Shown piece by piece: positions 42,242-51,828 of a DNA stretch of 64,000 bases. Made by a program: the position numbers and the translations under genes. The stretch's first letter is position 1, and every line of letters starts with the position of its first letter. Location of the stretch: NCBI RefSeq assembly GCF_008386695.1, contig NZ_VUOC01000002.1, positions 426,481 to 490,480 of the forward strand, given 5' to 3'. The notes below the pieces were generated by a model, which was not told the DNA's origin, ran no database searches, and worked only from the letters and a program-made list of their open reading frames with translations. The stretch comes from Chitinophaga agrisoli. Lineage in GTDB: Bacteria > Bacteroidota > Bacteroidia > Chitinophagales > Chitinophagaceae.

Positions 42242-45200
42242 TTATAAACTCACCTGCAAACCAATATTCAGCACTCGCTGGTTAATATAAGCATCCCCGG
42301 CGGTATTGGTGCTGATCTCCGGATCCTGCTGGTATTTACGATAGTTATCCCAGGTGAACAGGTTGTAGGCGCTCAGGTATACCCGCGCGCTGTTCAGTTT
42401 AAAAGGCAACATCTTTGTCGGGAACTGGTAACCGATATCTATTGTTTTCAGGCGGATATAATGCGCATTCACCAGCCAGTAATCCGAAGGATAATAAGTA
42501 GGGCTGTTCACGGATGACTTATTGGTGGTAAGCCTGGGGTACCCCGCACTGGCCGCAGTCTCCGGCGTCCAGGCCTCCAGGTGAATGGGCTGCAGCTGCC
42601 CAATGAATGGTTCTATACCCGTGCCGGTAATAATAAAGCTATAATTGAAAGAGCCCTGTAACAGTATGCTGGCGCTGAACCCTTTGTAAGATGCCTGCAG
42701 GTTCAGACCCAGGTTGGTATTGGGCAGATTGGGATGCCCAATGGCGCGCTGGTCAAAAACGTTGATAAACCCATCCTTGTTCAGGTCCTGGTATTTAAGA
42801 TCACCCGGATGCAGCGGCAAGCCGTTATCCGGGATGGCTATATCCTTATTACCGGCATTGCTGCCGCCATTGGCAGCCTGGTAGGCGGCTACATTCTTCA
42901 GGTCTTCCGGCGTATAATAACCCAGGCTGTGATAGCCAAACGGCTGGTTCAACGGCTGACCGGTATGCATCAACCAGGGATAAGCCGGAGATGCTTCGCT
43001 CTGGTATAATACCTTGTTCTTTGCATAAGAGAATACAAAACTGGATCCCCATTGCACATTGCCAATACTGCTGTGATAAGCGATCTGCCCGTCAAAACCC
43101 TGGTTACGCGTACGGCCTGTATTCACGGCCGGCAACCCTATACCGATAATATCCGGTACATTATTGGGAACGATCAGCTGGTCATAACGGATATTCCGGA
43201 ATAACTCAATGGTGGCGGAAAGCCGGTTATCCTTCAGCATGTTGATGTCCAGCGCCAGGTTGGTTTCCTTTTGCTTTTCCCATACCACATTATTATTGGC
43301 CAGGTTGCCCTCATAGAACATGGTGTAATAGGAAGGGGATTCTCCAAACGGATAAGTTGCCGGGTTCTGGATATAGTTCTGCGTATAGATATACCTGTTA
43401 TTAGGCGCCACATCAGACCCTACGATACCATAAGAACCACGGATCTTGAACAGGCCAAACACCGGGAAAGCTTCTCTAAAGAACTTTTCGCCAGACAGGT
43501 TATACCCTATGCCAATGGCAGGGAACAGGCCAAAACGGTGATTGGCGGCAAAACGGTCCGTGCCATTATAAGCGGCCTTCAGGTCCAGCAGGTATTTACC
43601 GGCATATTCATAATTGCCGGAAAAGGAGATCCCCTGGAACTTAGCGGGAATACCTACCGATGCCGGATCCAGGTTATCATAAGCGCTGAATGTCTGCGAT
43701 TGCTGGTTCAGTAATACCAGCCCGCTTACATGGTGCTTTTGGTTAAACGTGCGGTCGTAATTGGAGAACAACTGCAGGTTAACGTTGGTGCTATAGATAT
43801 TTGTATTACCACTGTAATAGATATTCGGGAATACATACGTGCCGGCTGGATTCAGCAGGTAGGTCTTGTTAGCGGCATCATAGTGATATGATGGTATGGG
43901 CCCATAGTTACCCGTGCCCCTTGTATATTGTTCCTGGCTGGAATAGGCAATACGCCCGGTGATAGAAAGCCCTTCCGTAATGGCATTCAGCTGCTGCGTG
44001 GCATTATACACAATGTTATAATCTGTTCTCTTCGCATTCTGGTAGCCGCCGGTGGCCAATCTTGCATTCAGCGTAGGCAGGTGCGCGGTGTTAAAACGGG
44101 AATAGGCATAGGCGTAAGATCCATCCGGGTTCAGGAATGGCGCAGTAAATGGCGTAACGCGGCTAAAATCAAACACCTCTGACAACGCACTCGCCGCGGA
44201 TACATTGGGCGAGTTGGTGGTAGAAAAACGCGTGGTCACATCCAACCGCATGGTTAAGGTCTTATTGGCTTTCAGATCCAGGTTAGACCGGAAATTGTAC
44301 CGCTTAAAATTGTAATTCGTATTCACCGTGCCCCGCGGATCAGGAAAAGTGCGCACCAGGCCGTTCTGGTTCAGCGCCCCGCCGGAGATAAAATATTTCA
44401 CCGTTTCATTACCGCCAGAGATATCCAGGTTGGTATTTTCCTGGAAACTGTATGTTTTAAAGATCGCATCGTACCAGTTTACGTCCGGATGGCCGTAAGG
44501 GTCCTGCCCGTTTTTGTACAGGTCCAGGTCTTCCTGTGTAAACTCAGGAGCCAGGCCGTCGTTGATCTCTGCCTGGTTAATAAGACTGGCAGACTGGTAA
44601 GCATTCAGGAATTTAGGGATCTTGGTAGGCGTTTGCGCGCCGCTTTCCACCCGTACGTTGATCTGCGGTTTGCCTAATTTACCCCGCCTGGTAGTCACCA
44701 CCAATACGCCGTTAGCGCCTTTAATACCGTATATAGCGGTGGTAGACGCATCTTTTAATATGGAGATGGAAGAGATCTCATTCACATTGATCTGTTGCAG
44801 CTGATCATAGGTATATTCCACATCATCTACAATGATCAGGGGTTTGTTACCCGCAGGGTTCAATGAGCTGATACCGCGTATATAAAAATCAGAAGCATCT
44901 TTACCGGGCTGACCGGATGACTGCTGGGAGAAGAAACCCGGTAAACGGCCCGTCAGTGCATTCTGTACGTTCGCAGTAGGTACGTTCCTGATCTCTGCCG
45001 CATTAATGGTGCTCACAGAACCAGTATTGGTAATACGGGTGGTTTTGCCATAACCTACCACCACCACCTCATCCAGCGCCTGGTTATCGGAAGAAAGGGT
45101 AACATCTACATCCTCATGCTCGCCGGCCACATTGATCTCGCGGGTCACATAACCCAGGAAGCGGAACCGCAGCACATTGGTATGTCCTTTTAAAGTAACC

Positions 45201-45382
45201 TTAAATTTACCGCCAGGGTCCGTAACAGCCCCGTTTGCCGGCATACCCTTCTCCGTCACCGTTACCCCGGGTAAGGGGCCCTGCAGATCCCGCACATGCC
45301 CGGTGATCACCCGGCCCTGCGCCAGCAGCAAGGCGGGAAGTAGATGTATCATCACACAAATCAGCAGTATTATTTTCCGCAT
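42242..45382 (-). CDS. SusC/RagA family TonB-dependent outer membrane receptor (classical type)
   Basis: The 1046-residue outer-membrane barrel imports oligosaccharides together with a SusD lid. After a signal peptide (cleavage near LLAQG, residue 22) come a carboxypeptidase-like domain (GHVRDLQGPLPGVTVTEKG), the DEVVVVGYGKTTR TonB-linked signature, a plug (IVDDVEYTYDQLQQINVNEISSISILKDASTTAIYG) and a barrel ending in VLNIGLQVSL. It is 33 bp downstream of a SusD gene and 11 bp upstream of the Lgt-propeller gene. Since it follows its neighbouring SusD gene, its true SusD partner is uncertain. Confidence 0.95.
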   Translation of the reverse strand: MRKIILLICVMIHLLPALLLAQGRVITGHVRDLQGPLPGVTVTEKGMPANGAVTDPGGKFKVTLKGHTNVLRFRFLGYVTREINVAGEHEDVDVTLSSDNQALDEVVVVGYGKTTRITNTGSVSTINAAEIRNVPTANVQNALTGRLPGFFSQQSSGQPGKDASDFYIRGISSLNPAGNKPLIIVDDVEYTYDQLQQINVNEISSISILKDASTTAIYGIKGANGVLVVTTRRGKLGKPQINVRVESGAQTPTKIPKFLNAYQSASLINQAEINDGLAPEFTQEDLDLYKNGQDPYGHPDVNWYDAIFKTYSFQENTNLDISGGNETVKYFISGGALNQNGLVRTFPDPRGTVNTNYNFKRYNFRSNLDLKANKTLTMRLDVTTRFSTTNSPNVSAASALSEVFDFSRVTPFTAPFLNPDGSYAYAYSRFNTAHLPTLNARLATGGYQNAKRTDYNIVYNATQQLNAITEGLSITGRIAYSSQEQYTRGTGNYGPIPSYHYDAANKTYLLNPAGTYVFPNIYYSGNTNIYSTNVNLQLFSNYDRTFNQKHHVSGLVLLNQQSQTFSAYDNLDPASVGIPAKFQGISFSGNYEYAGKYLLDLKAAYNGTDRFAANHRFGLFPAIGIGYNLSGEKFFREAFPVFGLFKIRGSYGIVGSDVAPNNRYIYTQNYIQNPATYPFGESPSYYTMFYEGNLANNNVVWEKQKETNLALDINMLKDNRLSATIELFRNIRYDQLIVPNNVPDIIGIGLPAVNTGRTRNQGFDGQIAYHSSIGNVQWGSSFVFSYAKNKVLYQSEASPAYPWLMHTGQPLNQPFGYHSLGYYTPEDLKNVAAYQAANGGSNAGNKDIAIPDNGLPLHPGDLKYQDLNKDGFINVFDQRAIGHPNLPNTNLGLNLQASYKGFSASILLQGSFNYSFIITGTGIEPFIGQLQPIHLEAWTPETAASAGYPRLTTNKSSVNSPTYYPSDYWLVNAHYIRLKTIDIGYQFPTKMLPFKLNSARVYLSAYNLFTWDNYRKYQQDPEISTNTAGDAYINQRVLNIGLQVSL

Positions 45383-45415
45383 ATTTGTTTGTTTATAATT
45401 TTAATAATTGAGTGC

Positions 45416-47179
45416 CTACCATCCCGGATTCTGTTTCATATTCGGGTTCTTGGCCGTTTCATTGTAAGGGATGGGATACAGGTATTGACGCTCCTGGAAA
45501 ACAGTATTCAGCAGCGTGACAGGATTGTACGTATAATCGCCGCCGTTCTTTACGATCGAAACGCCTGTACGCGGTTTGTTCAGCACCGTTTGCGCGAGCT
45601 TCCATCTGCGGAGATCAAAGAACCGGTGCTCTTCAAATGCGAACTCTATCCGCCATTCATTTTGTATCACCGCCCTCATGGCAGCCTGCGTCATATTAGG
45701 CGTCAGTCCATAGTTGCCCCCTGCGCCGGGGTCTATACCCGCGCGGGCCCTGATGGCATACAACTGCTGGTACACATCCGCCTGCGGGGCCGCTTCTGCT
45801 TCATTACGGGCTTCCGCATAGGCCAGCAAAACCTCCGCGTAACGCAGTATGATCCAGTCAGAGGAGTGGTTGCTGTAGGTACTGGCATCCTCAAAAGCGC
45901 CCATGAACTTGCGCATATAAAAACCGCTTACTGTTTGCTGCAGGGTGGAGTTGGGTTTGCTGATCCCCCCTTCATAGGTCTGCATGGTGCTGTTGAGCCA
46001 ATGCGCCCCGTTATAGAGGATAGTAGCGTTAAAACGCGGATCACGCTTGGCGTCAGATAACACGCTGTAGGGATCGGAAGCCAGGTAACCGGAGGCGGGG
46101 TCTGTGACAGGTAAACCATTCTTCATGGGGAAAGCGTCTACCAGCTCCTGCGTAGGACTGGTATTACCAGTACCCCCCGCCTGGAACCCTACCGGCCCAT
46201 TATTGGTTTCAATACTGGTGGTATTACTACCCGGCCGGATAAAGATCCTTTCGCTGTTGTTCTGCGTGAGGAACACATCCGTAAACGAAGGGTCCAGGGA
46301 ATACGTGTTCAGGTCTATTACATCTTTTGCCGCCTGCGCTGCCAGGGTCCAACGGTTCACATCAAAATTGGTATAACCGGTGAGCGGATTGCCGTTGTCA
46401 ATATTACCACCGTTAAACAGCGGACTGGCCGCCAGCAATAATGTTTTGGCTTTCAGGGCCATGGCGGCGCCTTTGGTAGCGCGGTAGTTATCGGCATCTG
46501 CTACCGGGGCGGTGATCAGGCTGTCCTTGATAGCATCGCACTCTTTTACGATATAGCTGATACAGTCTGCAAAACTGCTGCGGGGCAGGTCCAGGTTATC
46601 AGCAATATTGTATACCTTATCTCCCATCAGGGGCACACCGCCATAACGCCTTACCAGCTCAAAATAGAAATAGGCGCGCAGGAACCGGGCTTCGCTCCGC
46701 CATACCTGGGCGGTGGTGGTACCGTTGGGCAGGCCGCCCTTAACCGGCACCACGCCTATATTATTGATCACTATATTGGCATTGCGGATCCCTGCCCAGA
46801 ATGATTCCGGCGGACCGGTAGCGCCCGGCGGCTGGGAAAGATTGGTGCCTTCCCATAAATTTTCTGATCCCGGAAAATTAAAAGAGGTCACTGCATTCGT
46901 GGAGATCAGCGTAATGGCAACGCCGGTGCCTGTTTTGGAAGATACCGCATCGTCAGACGCCGCATCCAGGTAATCGCCGCCCACGCGGTTATGCCCGTTC
47001 TTAACGATCGCGTACACGCTGTACAGGAAGTTCTGCGCATTTACCCCCGCAGAATCCAGCGGGTCAAATACATAGTTGCCTGTTACCTTATCCACCGGGA
47101 ATTGCTCGTATTTTTTACAAGCGCCCATAATGGCGGCCAGCAGCAGGAAGGTTATTATTTTATTGTTAGTATTTTTCAT
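45416..47179 (-). CDS. SusD family outer membrane lipoprotein (second copy)
   Basis: The 587-residue protein has a lipoprotein signal with lipobox AIMGACKK (Cys21) and SusD helical repeats: EARFLRAYFYFELVRRYGGVPL, GAAMALKAKTLLLAASPLFN, RYAEVLLAYAEARNEAEA, IRARAGIDP, RIEFAFEEHRFFDLRRWK, and the C-terminal ETAKNPNMKQNPGW. It lies 13 bp after the divergent-type SusC gene in the usual SusC-SusD order. It should bind the glycan at the cell surface. Confidence 0.95.
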   Translation of the reverse strand: MKNTNNKIITFLLLAAIMGACKKYEQFPVDKVTGNYVFDPLDSAGVNAQNFLYSVYAIVKNGHNRVGGDYLDAASDDAVSSKTGTGVAITLISTNAVTSFNFPGSENLWEGTNLSQPPGATGPPESFWAGIRNANIVINNIGVVPVKGGLPNGTTTAQVWRSEARFLRAYFYFELVRRYGGVPLMGDKVYNIADNLDLPRSSFADCISYIVKECDAIKDSLITAPVADADNYRATKGAAMALKAKTLLLAASPLFNGGNIDNGNPLTGYTNFDVNRWTLAAQAAKDVIDLNTYSLDPSFTDVFLTQNNSERIFIRPGSNTTSIETNNGPVGFQAGGTGNTSPTQELVDAFPMKNGLPVTDPASGYLASDPYSVLSDAKRDPRFNATILYNGAHWLNSTMQTYEGGISKPNSTLQQTVSGFYMRKFMGAFEDASTYSNHSSDWIILRYAEVLLAYAEARNEAEAAPQADVYQQLYAIRARAGIDPGAGGNYGLTPNMTQAAMRAVIQNEWRIEFAFEEHRFFDLRRWKLAQTVLNKPRTGVSIVKNGGDYTYNPVTLLNTVFQERQYLYPIPYNETAKNPNMKQNPGW

Positions 47180-47192
47180 GGCTCAGTCTCAT

Positions 47193-50100
47193 TTATAGCT
47201 TAATACTTACACCGGCGGTCAGCACCCGTTGAATAGGATAAAAAGACGGCATCACTTCCGGGTCTACGCCTTTAAACCCGGCAATGGTGAACAGGTTCTC
47301 GCCATCCAGGAAGATCTTCAGACCAGAGATGCGCGCCCTTTTCAGCAGGCTGTATGGCAGCGAATAGCCGATCTCCGCATTCCGGAGCCGCACATAGTTG
47401 CCATTCCGCAGGTAAAAGCTGGAGAACATCGCATTGTTATTGGCAGCGGATACGGCCAGCCTGGATAAGGTGGCGCTGTTTGCTGTTTCCGGCGTCCACC
47501 GGCCCGTAGCGCCCTCATAGGTCTGGCGGTTCGTGGTGGAGAAATCCAGCCCAAAATGATCAATGGCGTCATTCTGTACACTGATCTGCCGGTTACCCAC
47601 CCCCTGTATGATGAAACTAAAATTGAAGCCCTTGTAGTTGCCGCCCAGCGTCAGGCCAAAGAAAGCCAGCGGTTTGGTGCCGCCAATGGTGGATTGGTCG
47701 AAATTGTCAATGACGCCATCCTTATTCAGGTCTTTGTATTTAATATCTCCCGGCTGCGGTGTATACCCGGCTATATGTGCGCTTTTTGCCGCGTCGTCCG
47801 CGTCCTGGTAAAGCCCCAGCGCGGTATAGCCATAAAAAGTACCTGTTACCGGTAACCCTGTTCTGCGGTTCCAGGCAAACGGCGTGGCCAGTTCGTCATT
47901 GAACAGTATTTTGGAATAGGCCAGGCTGCCGTTGGCAGTGGCAAAATAATTGAAGTTGCCAATATGATTGTTATAGGTCAGCGTTAGCTCTACGCCCTGG
48001 TAAAGGTTCCTGCCAATGTTCTCCAGCGGATAGGCAGTGCCCAGCAATGCAACGGAATTACCGCGGTAACCCAGCACATCGGAATAGGTATCATGATAAT
48101 AATCCGCGGTTAGCTGCAGATGATTATCTATAAAGGAGATATCCGTTCCTATATCAAACTTGTCCCCTTTTTCCCAGGTGATATAAGGATTAGCCAGCGT
48201 ACCTTCATATTGATAGTACACCGTCGTATAACCGGTGCCTACCGGGAAATTCTTATCATGGTAGTTGGTGCCGTAGGTCTGTGAATAGGCATAATACAGG
48301 GAGGAATTCATATCGATATTGGCATTGCCCGTTCTCGCATAGGTAGCCCGCCATTTCCATCCGCTGATCCAGGAAAGATCCTTTATAAAATCCTCCCGGC
48401 CCATTTCCCAACCCAGGCCGGCGCCGTAGAACAGGCCCCACTGGCTACCCGGCGGATAGCGGTTGTTGCTGCTGCCTATCAGCGTGGCGCTGATGAAATA
48501 CTTCTTATCATAATCATATCCGGCCCTGATCCCCGCATTGCTCGTGCTCGAAGTCAGATCATAGTTAGCCACGATAGATTTCCGGTCATACAATGCCTGC
48601 GCGCTTACATTACTCTTGTTAAAACTTCTTTCATAATTCAGGCTGCCCTGCGCAAACGCCTGCCGGGAAGTGAACACGGTATGGAAAGCATTCTTCTGTG
48701 CGGAGGTAGTGCCATACAGTACATAGCTACCATCATCGAAAGCATAGGTAGGGTTCTGCAGGCTCCTGTCCAGCGCGGTGATGGACTGGTAAGACAAATT
48801 GCCTTTCAGCTTTGCGCTCAGACCGGGTAATACGCTGTTTAAATTATAGTTCAGGTCTACATTGGCCAGGATATCATTGGTATTATTCTGCGTATAACCG
48901 GAGAACTGGGACCTCGACAGCAGGTTATTGCTGTAAGGGCCCGTATTGCCACCTATGTTATTACCGCCAAATGTGCCATTGGGGTTATAGATCGGATATG
49001 CATTATTGGGCGTGGAATATATGGCGGATAACAGGCCCACATAATCGCTGCCCGGCTCCCGGGTATTCTGTACACGGCCAAACAGCTGCAGGTCTACATT
49101 CAGGTTTTTATTTACCTGCACCCCTATATCAGAATTGATCACATACCGTTTCAGGCTGTTATTGGTGCTGTAGTTAACGGAGGGGCTGGTCTTAAAAATA
49201 CCCTCCTGGTCAAAATAGCTCAGGGAAACAGAGTAACGGGCTACATTGGTGCCGCCGTTTATATTCAGCTTATAATTAGAAATAGGAGAATTATTCCGCA
49301 GCAGCGTTTTAAACCAGTTCACATCCGGATGCCCCACCGGATCTGTATGCTGCCGGTAAGCGTTGAAATCCTCTGCGGAATACAGGGCGGGTTTGCCATC
49401 GTTCATCAACATCTCATTCTGCAGGTACGCATACTGGTAGGCAGGCAATGGCTTGGGAAGGCCCAGCGGCTGCTGTACGCCGGATTGCGCGGTGAACGTA
49501 ATATGCGGGCGGCCCATCTCTCCCCTCCTGGTGGTGACCAGCACCACCGGGTGCGAGCTGTTATTGCCCAGCAACAAAGTAGAAAAGCCATCCTTTAGCA
49601 CGGATATCGATTCAATGGACTCCGGATCAATGGAAGAGATCTCCCGTTGCACGCCATCAATTACGGTAATGGGCGTCTGGCCACGCACGCTCAATGCGAT
49701 CTCCGCATTGTCTGTAGACCGGTTGTTATTAGAGGTTTCATTCACCAGGGTTTGGCCGATAATAGCGGAAGAAGAGATATCAGTGACATTAAAACTGGTG
49801 AAACCGCTGTTTTGTTTGGTATACACGCCGGATAGCTGCCCGGGAAACGCATACACGTATAGCGAAGCGGGTGTGGTAGTAAGCTGGCTCGTATAAACAG
49901 TGGCTACTGATCCCAGTACCCTGGAACGGTCTACCCGTTCGTAGAGCATATCCACTTTATCTGGCGATCGTAGAAAAGCATCCGCCAGCTTAACGGTCAT
50001 CGGCTTTCCTGTTCTTGCCGGCAGTTCGCTGGTATAATGATCCTTTGCGGCAAATACCAGTATTGTACCGGCCGGCGCATCTATTGCAAAATGCCCGTTC

Positions 50101-50336
50101 TCATCTGTTAATACGGAAATGTTTTTATCTTTTATGCTGACCTTTACGCCGGTCAGCGGATCATTGAATGCATTTATAACAGTGCCATTTGCCCATCCGG
50201 GATGGGTGGAGTCCTGTGGTGACTGAAAGGCAAGCACGCTTTGCGGTAAGCCTAATAAAAAGGCCACGCCTATCAGGCATATATTGTAGTACCAATAACG
50301 CATAGATGCTGGTTTTAGCGATAACTTAAAGATCAT
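47193..50336 (-). CDS. SusC-like TonB-dependent receptor, divergent type
   Basis: The roughly 1047-residue protein has a signal region ending QSVLAFQS, a carboxypeptidase-like domain (NGTVINAFNDPLTGVKVSIKDKN), a plug with TPITVIDGVQREISSIDPESIESISVLKDGFSTLLLG and TTRRGEMGRPHITF, and a barrel ending VLTAGVSIKL. It lacks the usual DEVVVVGYG signature; the region before the plug reads LGSVATVYTSQLTTTPASLY. ATG 50336 overlaps the upstream stop as ATGA; starts at 50342 and 50303 (MRYWYYN) are also possible, the last giving the neatest signal peptide. Confidence 0.92.
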   Translation of the reverse strand: MIFKLSLKPASMRYWYYNICLIGVAFLLGLPQSVLAFQSPQDSTHPGWANGTVINAFNDPLTGVKVSIKDKNISVLTDENGHFAIDAPAGTILVFAAKDHYTSELPARTGKPMTVKLADAFLRSPDKVDMLYERVDRSRVLGSVATVYTSQLTTTPASLYVYAFPGQLSGVYTKQNSGFTSFNVTDISSSAIIGQTLVNETSNNNRSTDNAEIALSVRGQTPITVIDGVQREISSIDPESIESISVLKDGFSTLLLGNNSSHPVVLVTTRRGEMGRPHITFTAQSGVQQPLGLPKPLPAYQYAYLQNEMLMNDGKPALYSAEDFNAYRQHTDPVGHPDVNWFKTLLRNNSPISNYKLNINGGTNVARYSVSLSYFDQEGIFKTSPSVNYSTNNSLKRYVINSDIGVQVNKNLNVDLQLFGRVQNTREPGSDYVGLLSAIYSTPNNAYPIYNPNGTFGGNNIGGNTGPYSNNLLSRSQFSGYTQNNTNDILANVDLNYNLNSVLPGLSAKLKGNLSYQSITALDRSLQNPTYAFDDGSYVLYGTTSAQKNAFHTVFTSRQAFAQGSLNYERSFNKSNVSAQALYDRKSIVANYDLTSSTSNAGIRAGYDYDKKYFISATLIGSSNNRYPPGSQWGLFYGAGLGWEMGREDFIKDLSWISGWKWRATYARTGNANIDMNSSLYYAYSQTYGTNYHDKNFPVGTGYTTVYYQYEGTLANPYITWEKGDKFDIGTDISFIDNHLQLTADYYHDTYSDVLGYRGNSVALLGTAYPLENIGRNLYQGVELTLTYNNHIGNFNYFATANGSLAYSKILFNDELATPFAWNRRTGLPVTGTFYGYTALGLYQDADDAAKSAHIAGYTPQPGDIKYKDLNKDGVIDNFDQSTIGGTKPLAFFGLTLGGNYKGFNFSFIIQGVGNRQISVQNDAIDHFGLDFSTTNRQTYEGATGRWTPETANSATLSRLAVSAANNNAMFSSFYLRNGNYVRLRNAEIGYSLPYSLLKRARISGLKIFLDGENLFTIAGFKGVDPEVMPSFYPIQRVLTAGVSIKL

Positions 50337-51358
50337 CCGCATTTAAACTTATAGGTGAAGGGGGCAGATGTATTACCATATCCTATCTTTTTAGTACCGG
50401 TTTTATCCGTGATGAAATAGGTCATATTGGTAAGCGTCTGACTGTCATTTACGCCAAAGAAAGCCCGTGGCCAGATGGTGATCTCATACCGGCCCCCGCT
50501 GGTAGGTTTCATGATGGTCTTATCCGTTTGCTCACAGATAATGATGGTACGGCCATCATTGGTGATCCCCGTAGCGCACAGGTAAACCGCGTCACTGCCG
50601 GTAAGATCGGTTTTGATCACATTGGAGTTGAAGGTCAGCGTCACCAGGTCGTTGTCCAGCGATTTTGGCGGTGAAACGGTGGTCAGCTGCGGATTACAAA
50701 AGTCCACCAGGTCGCCGGTACCACCGGTCACCGTAAAACAATCCCCGATGTATTCATTATAGTACTCTGCCGTGGCCCCATAACCGGCGTCCACATTGCC
50801 ATCAGAGGTAAAGCCGTTGGTGGTGTTAGCCACTACATAGGCCAGTTTTACAATGGTGGGGTTATTATCCGCCCCTACTTTCAGTTGAAGGTTCAGGGAG
50901 CCGGTGATCTTGTCGCCGTTGGCATAGCTGAACGGCACATCAGACTGCATTACCACCCATTCCATATCATCTATCAGGTTGCCGGCAATACCAAAAGTAG
51001 CCCGCATATAATCCGGCCAGTTCTTACCATCGCCATGCGGCGCCAGTGTACTGAGCGGCGTCATTACAAAATTGCCATTGCCTTTACTGCCGGTATAACT
51101 GGCGGTGAGGTTCTGCGTACCCTTCCAGCCTTTGGGCATCAGCACGCCCAGGATCAGTTTATCCGATCCGTCTGAATTACAGGAAAGGTCCAGGTCAAGT
51201 TTAATAGGCACCACATCGCCCACCACCGCGGTGGCGGGTATGGTCACCTTCGTGATCTTGATATGGCAGAAGCTGAAAACGATCGCCAGGATCACCAGCG
51301 CCGTCAGCATCCAGATCCGCTGCCCTTTTATACGTAAACGTGGTAGCTTCATATTCAT
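50333..51358 (-). CDS. DUF4961 family protein
   Basis: The protein has an N-terminal membrane anchor or uncleaved signal (RIWMLTALVILAIVFSFC) and then beta-rich sequence with VGDVVPIKLDLDLSCNSDGSDKLILGVLMPKGWKGTQNLTASYTG, as in the DUF4961 family that accompanies SusC/SusD pairs. It probably sits in the cell envelope, and a carbohydrate-binding surface role is inferred only from context. ATG 51358 (or 51352, MKLPRLR) is used because the longer frame overlaps the upstream DUF5004 gene. The stop overlaps the next SusC start by 4 bp. Confidence 0.82.
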   Translation of the reverse strand: MNMKLPRLRIKGQRIWMLTALVILAIVFSFCHIKITKVTIPATAVVGDVVPIKLDLDLSCNSDGSDKLILGVLMPKGWKGTQNLTASYTGSKGNGNFVMTPLSTLAPHGDGKNWPDYMRATFGIAGNLIDDMEWVVMQSDVPFSYANGDKITGSLNLQLKVGADNNPTIVKLAYVVANTTNGFTSDGNVDAGYGATAEYYNEYIGDCFTVTGGTGDLVDFCNPQLTTVSPPKSLDNDLVTLTFNSNVIKTDLTGSDAVYLCATGITNDGRTIIICEQTDKTIMKPTSGGRYEITIWPRAFFGVNDSQTLTNMTYFITDKTGTKKIGYGNTSAPFTYKFKCG

Positions 51359-51381
51359 CAGGTAATTTTTGTAGATCAGTG

Positions 51382-51810
51382 TCAGTTGTCCCTTTGCAGT
51401 GTATAGATATAGGCATTCAGCGCACAACCGGGGCTGAAGCTGAGGCTTAGCTGCCGCGTGCCTGTAACGGTGGGATAGTTAAACGGAATGGATACCGCCG
51501 TGCCACCCTCCGGCCGGAACGTGATCTTAAAAGGATACGCCGGATCATCCAGCTCCACCTTTCCATTGGCATTCACCAGGAATGGCAATTTGTGCTGCAG
51601 CGTGTAGTTACCGGCGGAATCAAATTGCAGCCGGAACTGTGTAAAATCAAATGCGTTGGTGATATCCGTACCGTTCCTGGTAGCTTTAATGACCCGCCAG
51701 CTGCCGGCTATGTTTTTAGGCGCTTCCGCTACAGGGGCGATCTCCTCTACCTTACAGGAAGAAAGGAATATGAAGATGCATATAGCCACGTGGAGTATAT
51801 AACGATTCAT
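51382..51810 (-). CDS. DUF5004 family lipoprotein
   Basis: The 142-residue protein has a lipobox (IFLSSCKV, Cys19), a short linker and a lipocalin-like opening (NIAGSWRVIKATRNGTDITNAFDF), then beta strands (FRLQFDSAGNYTLQHKLPFL). This matches DUF5004 lipoproteins that are encoded next to DUF4961 and SusC/SusD genes. It is 18 bp after the first SusD gene of the operon. Function unknown; surface glycan binding is a guess from location. Confidence 0.83.
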   Translation of the reverse strand: MNRYILHVAICIFIFLSSCKVEEIAPVAEAPKNIAGSWRVIKATRNGTDITNAFDFTQFRLQFDSAGNYTLQHKLPFLVNANGKVELDDPAYPFKITFRPEGGTAVSIPFNYPTVTGTRQLSLSFSPGCALNAYIYTLQRDN

Positions 51811-51828
51811 GTATGCAAGGTTTAAAGA

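Noticed and set aside
45344-46060. 238-codon plus-strand frame opposite SusD and SusC
   Set aside because: Antisense shadow crossing the SusD-SusC boundary.
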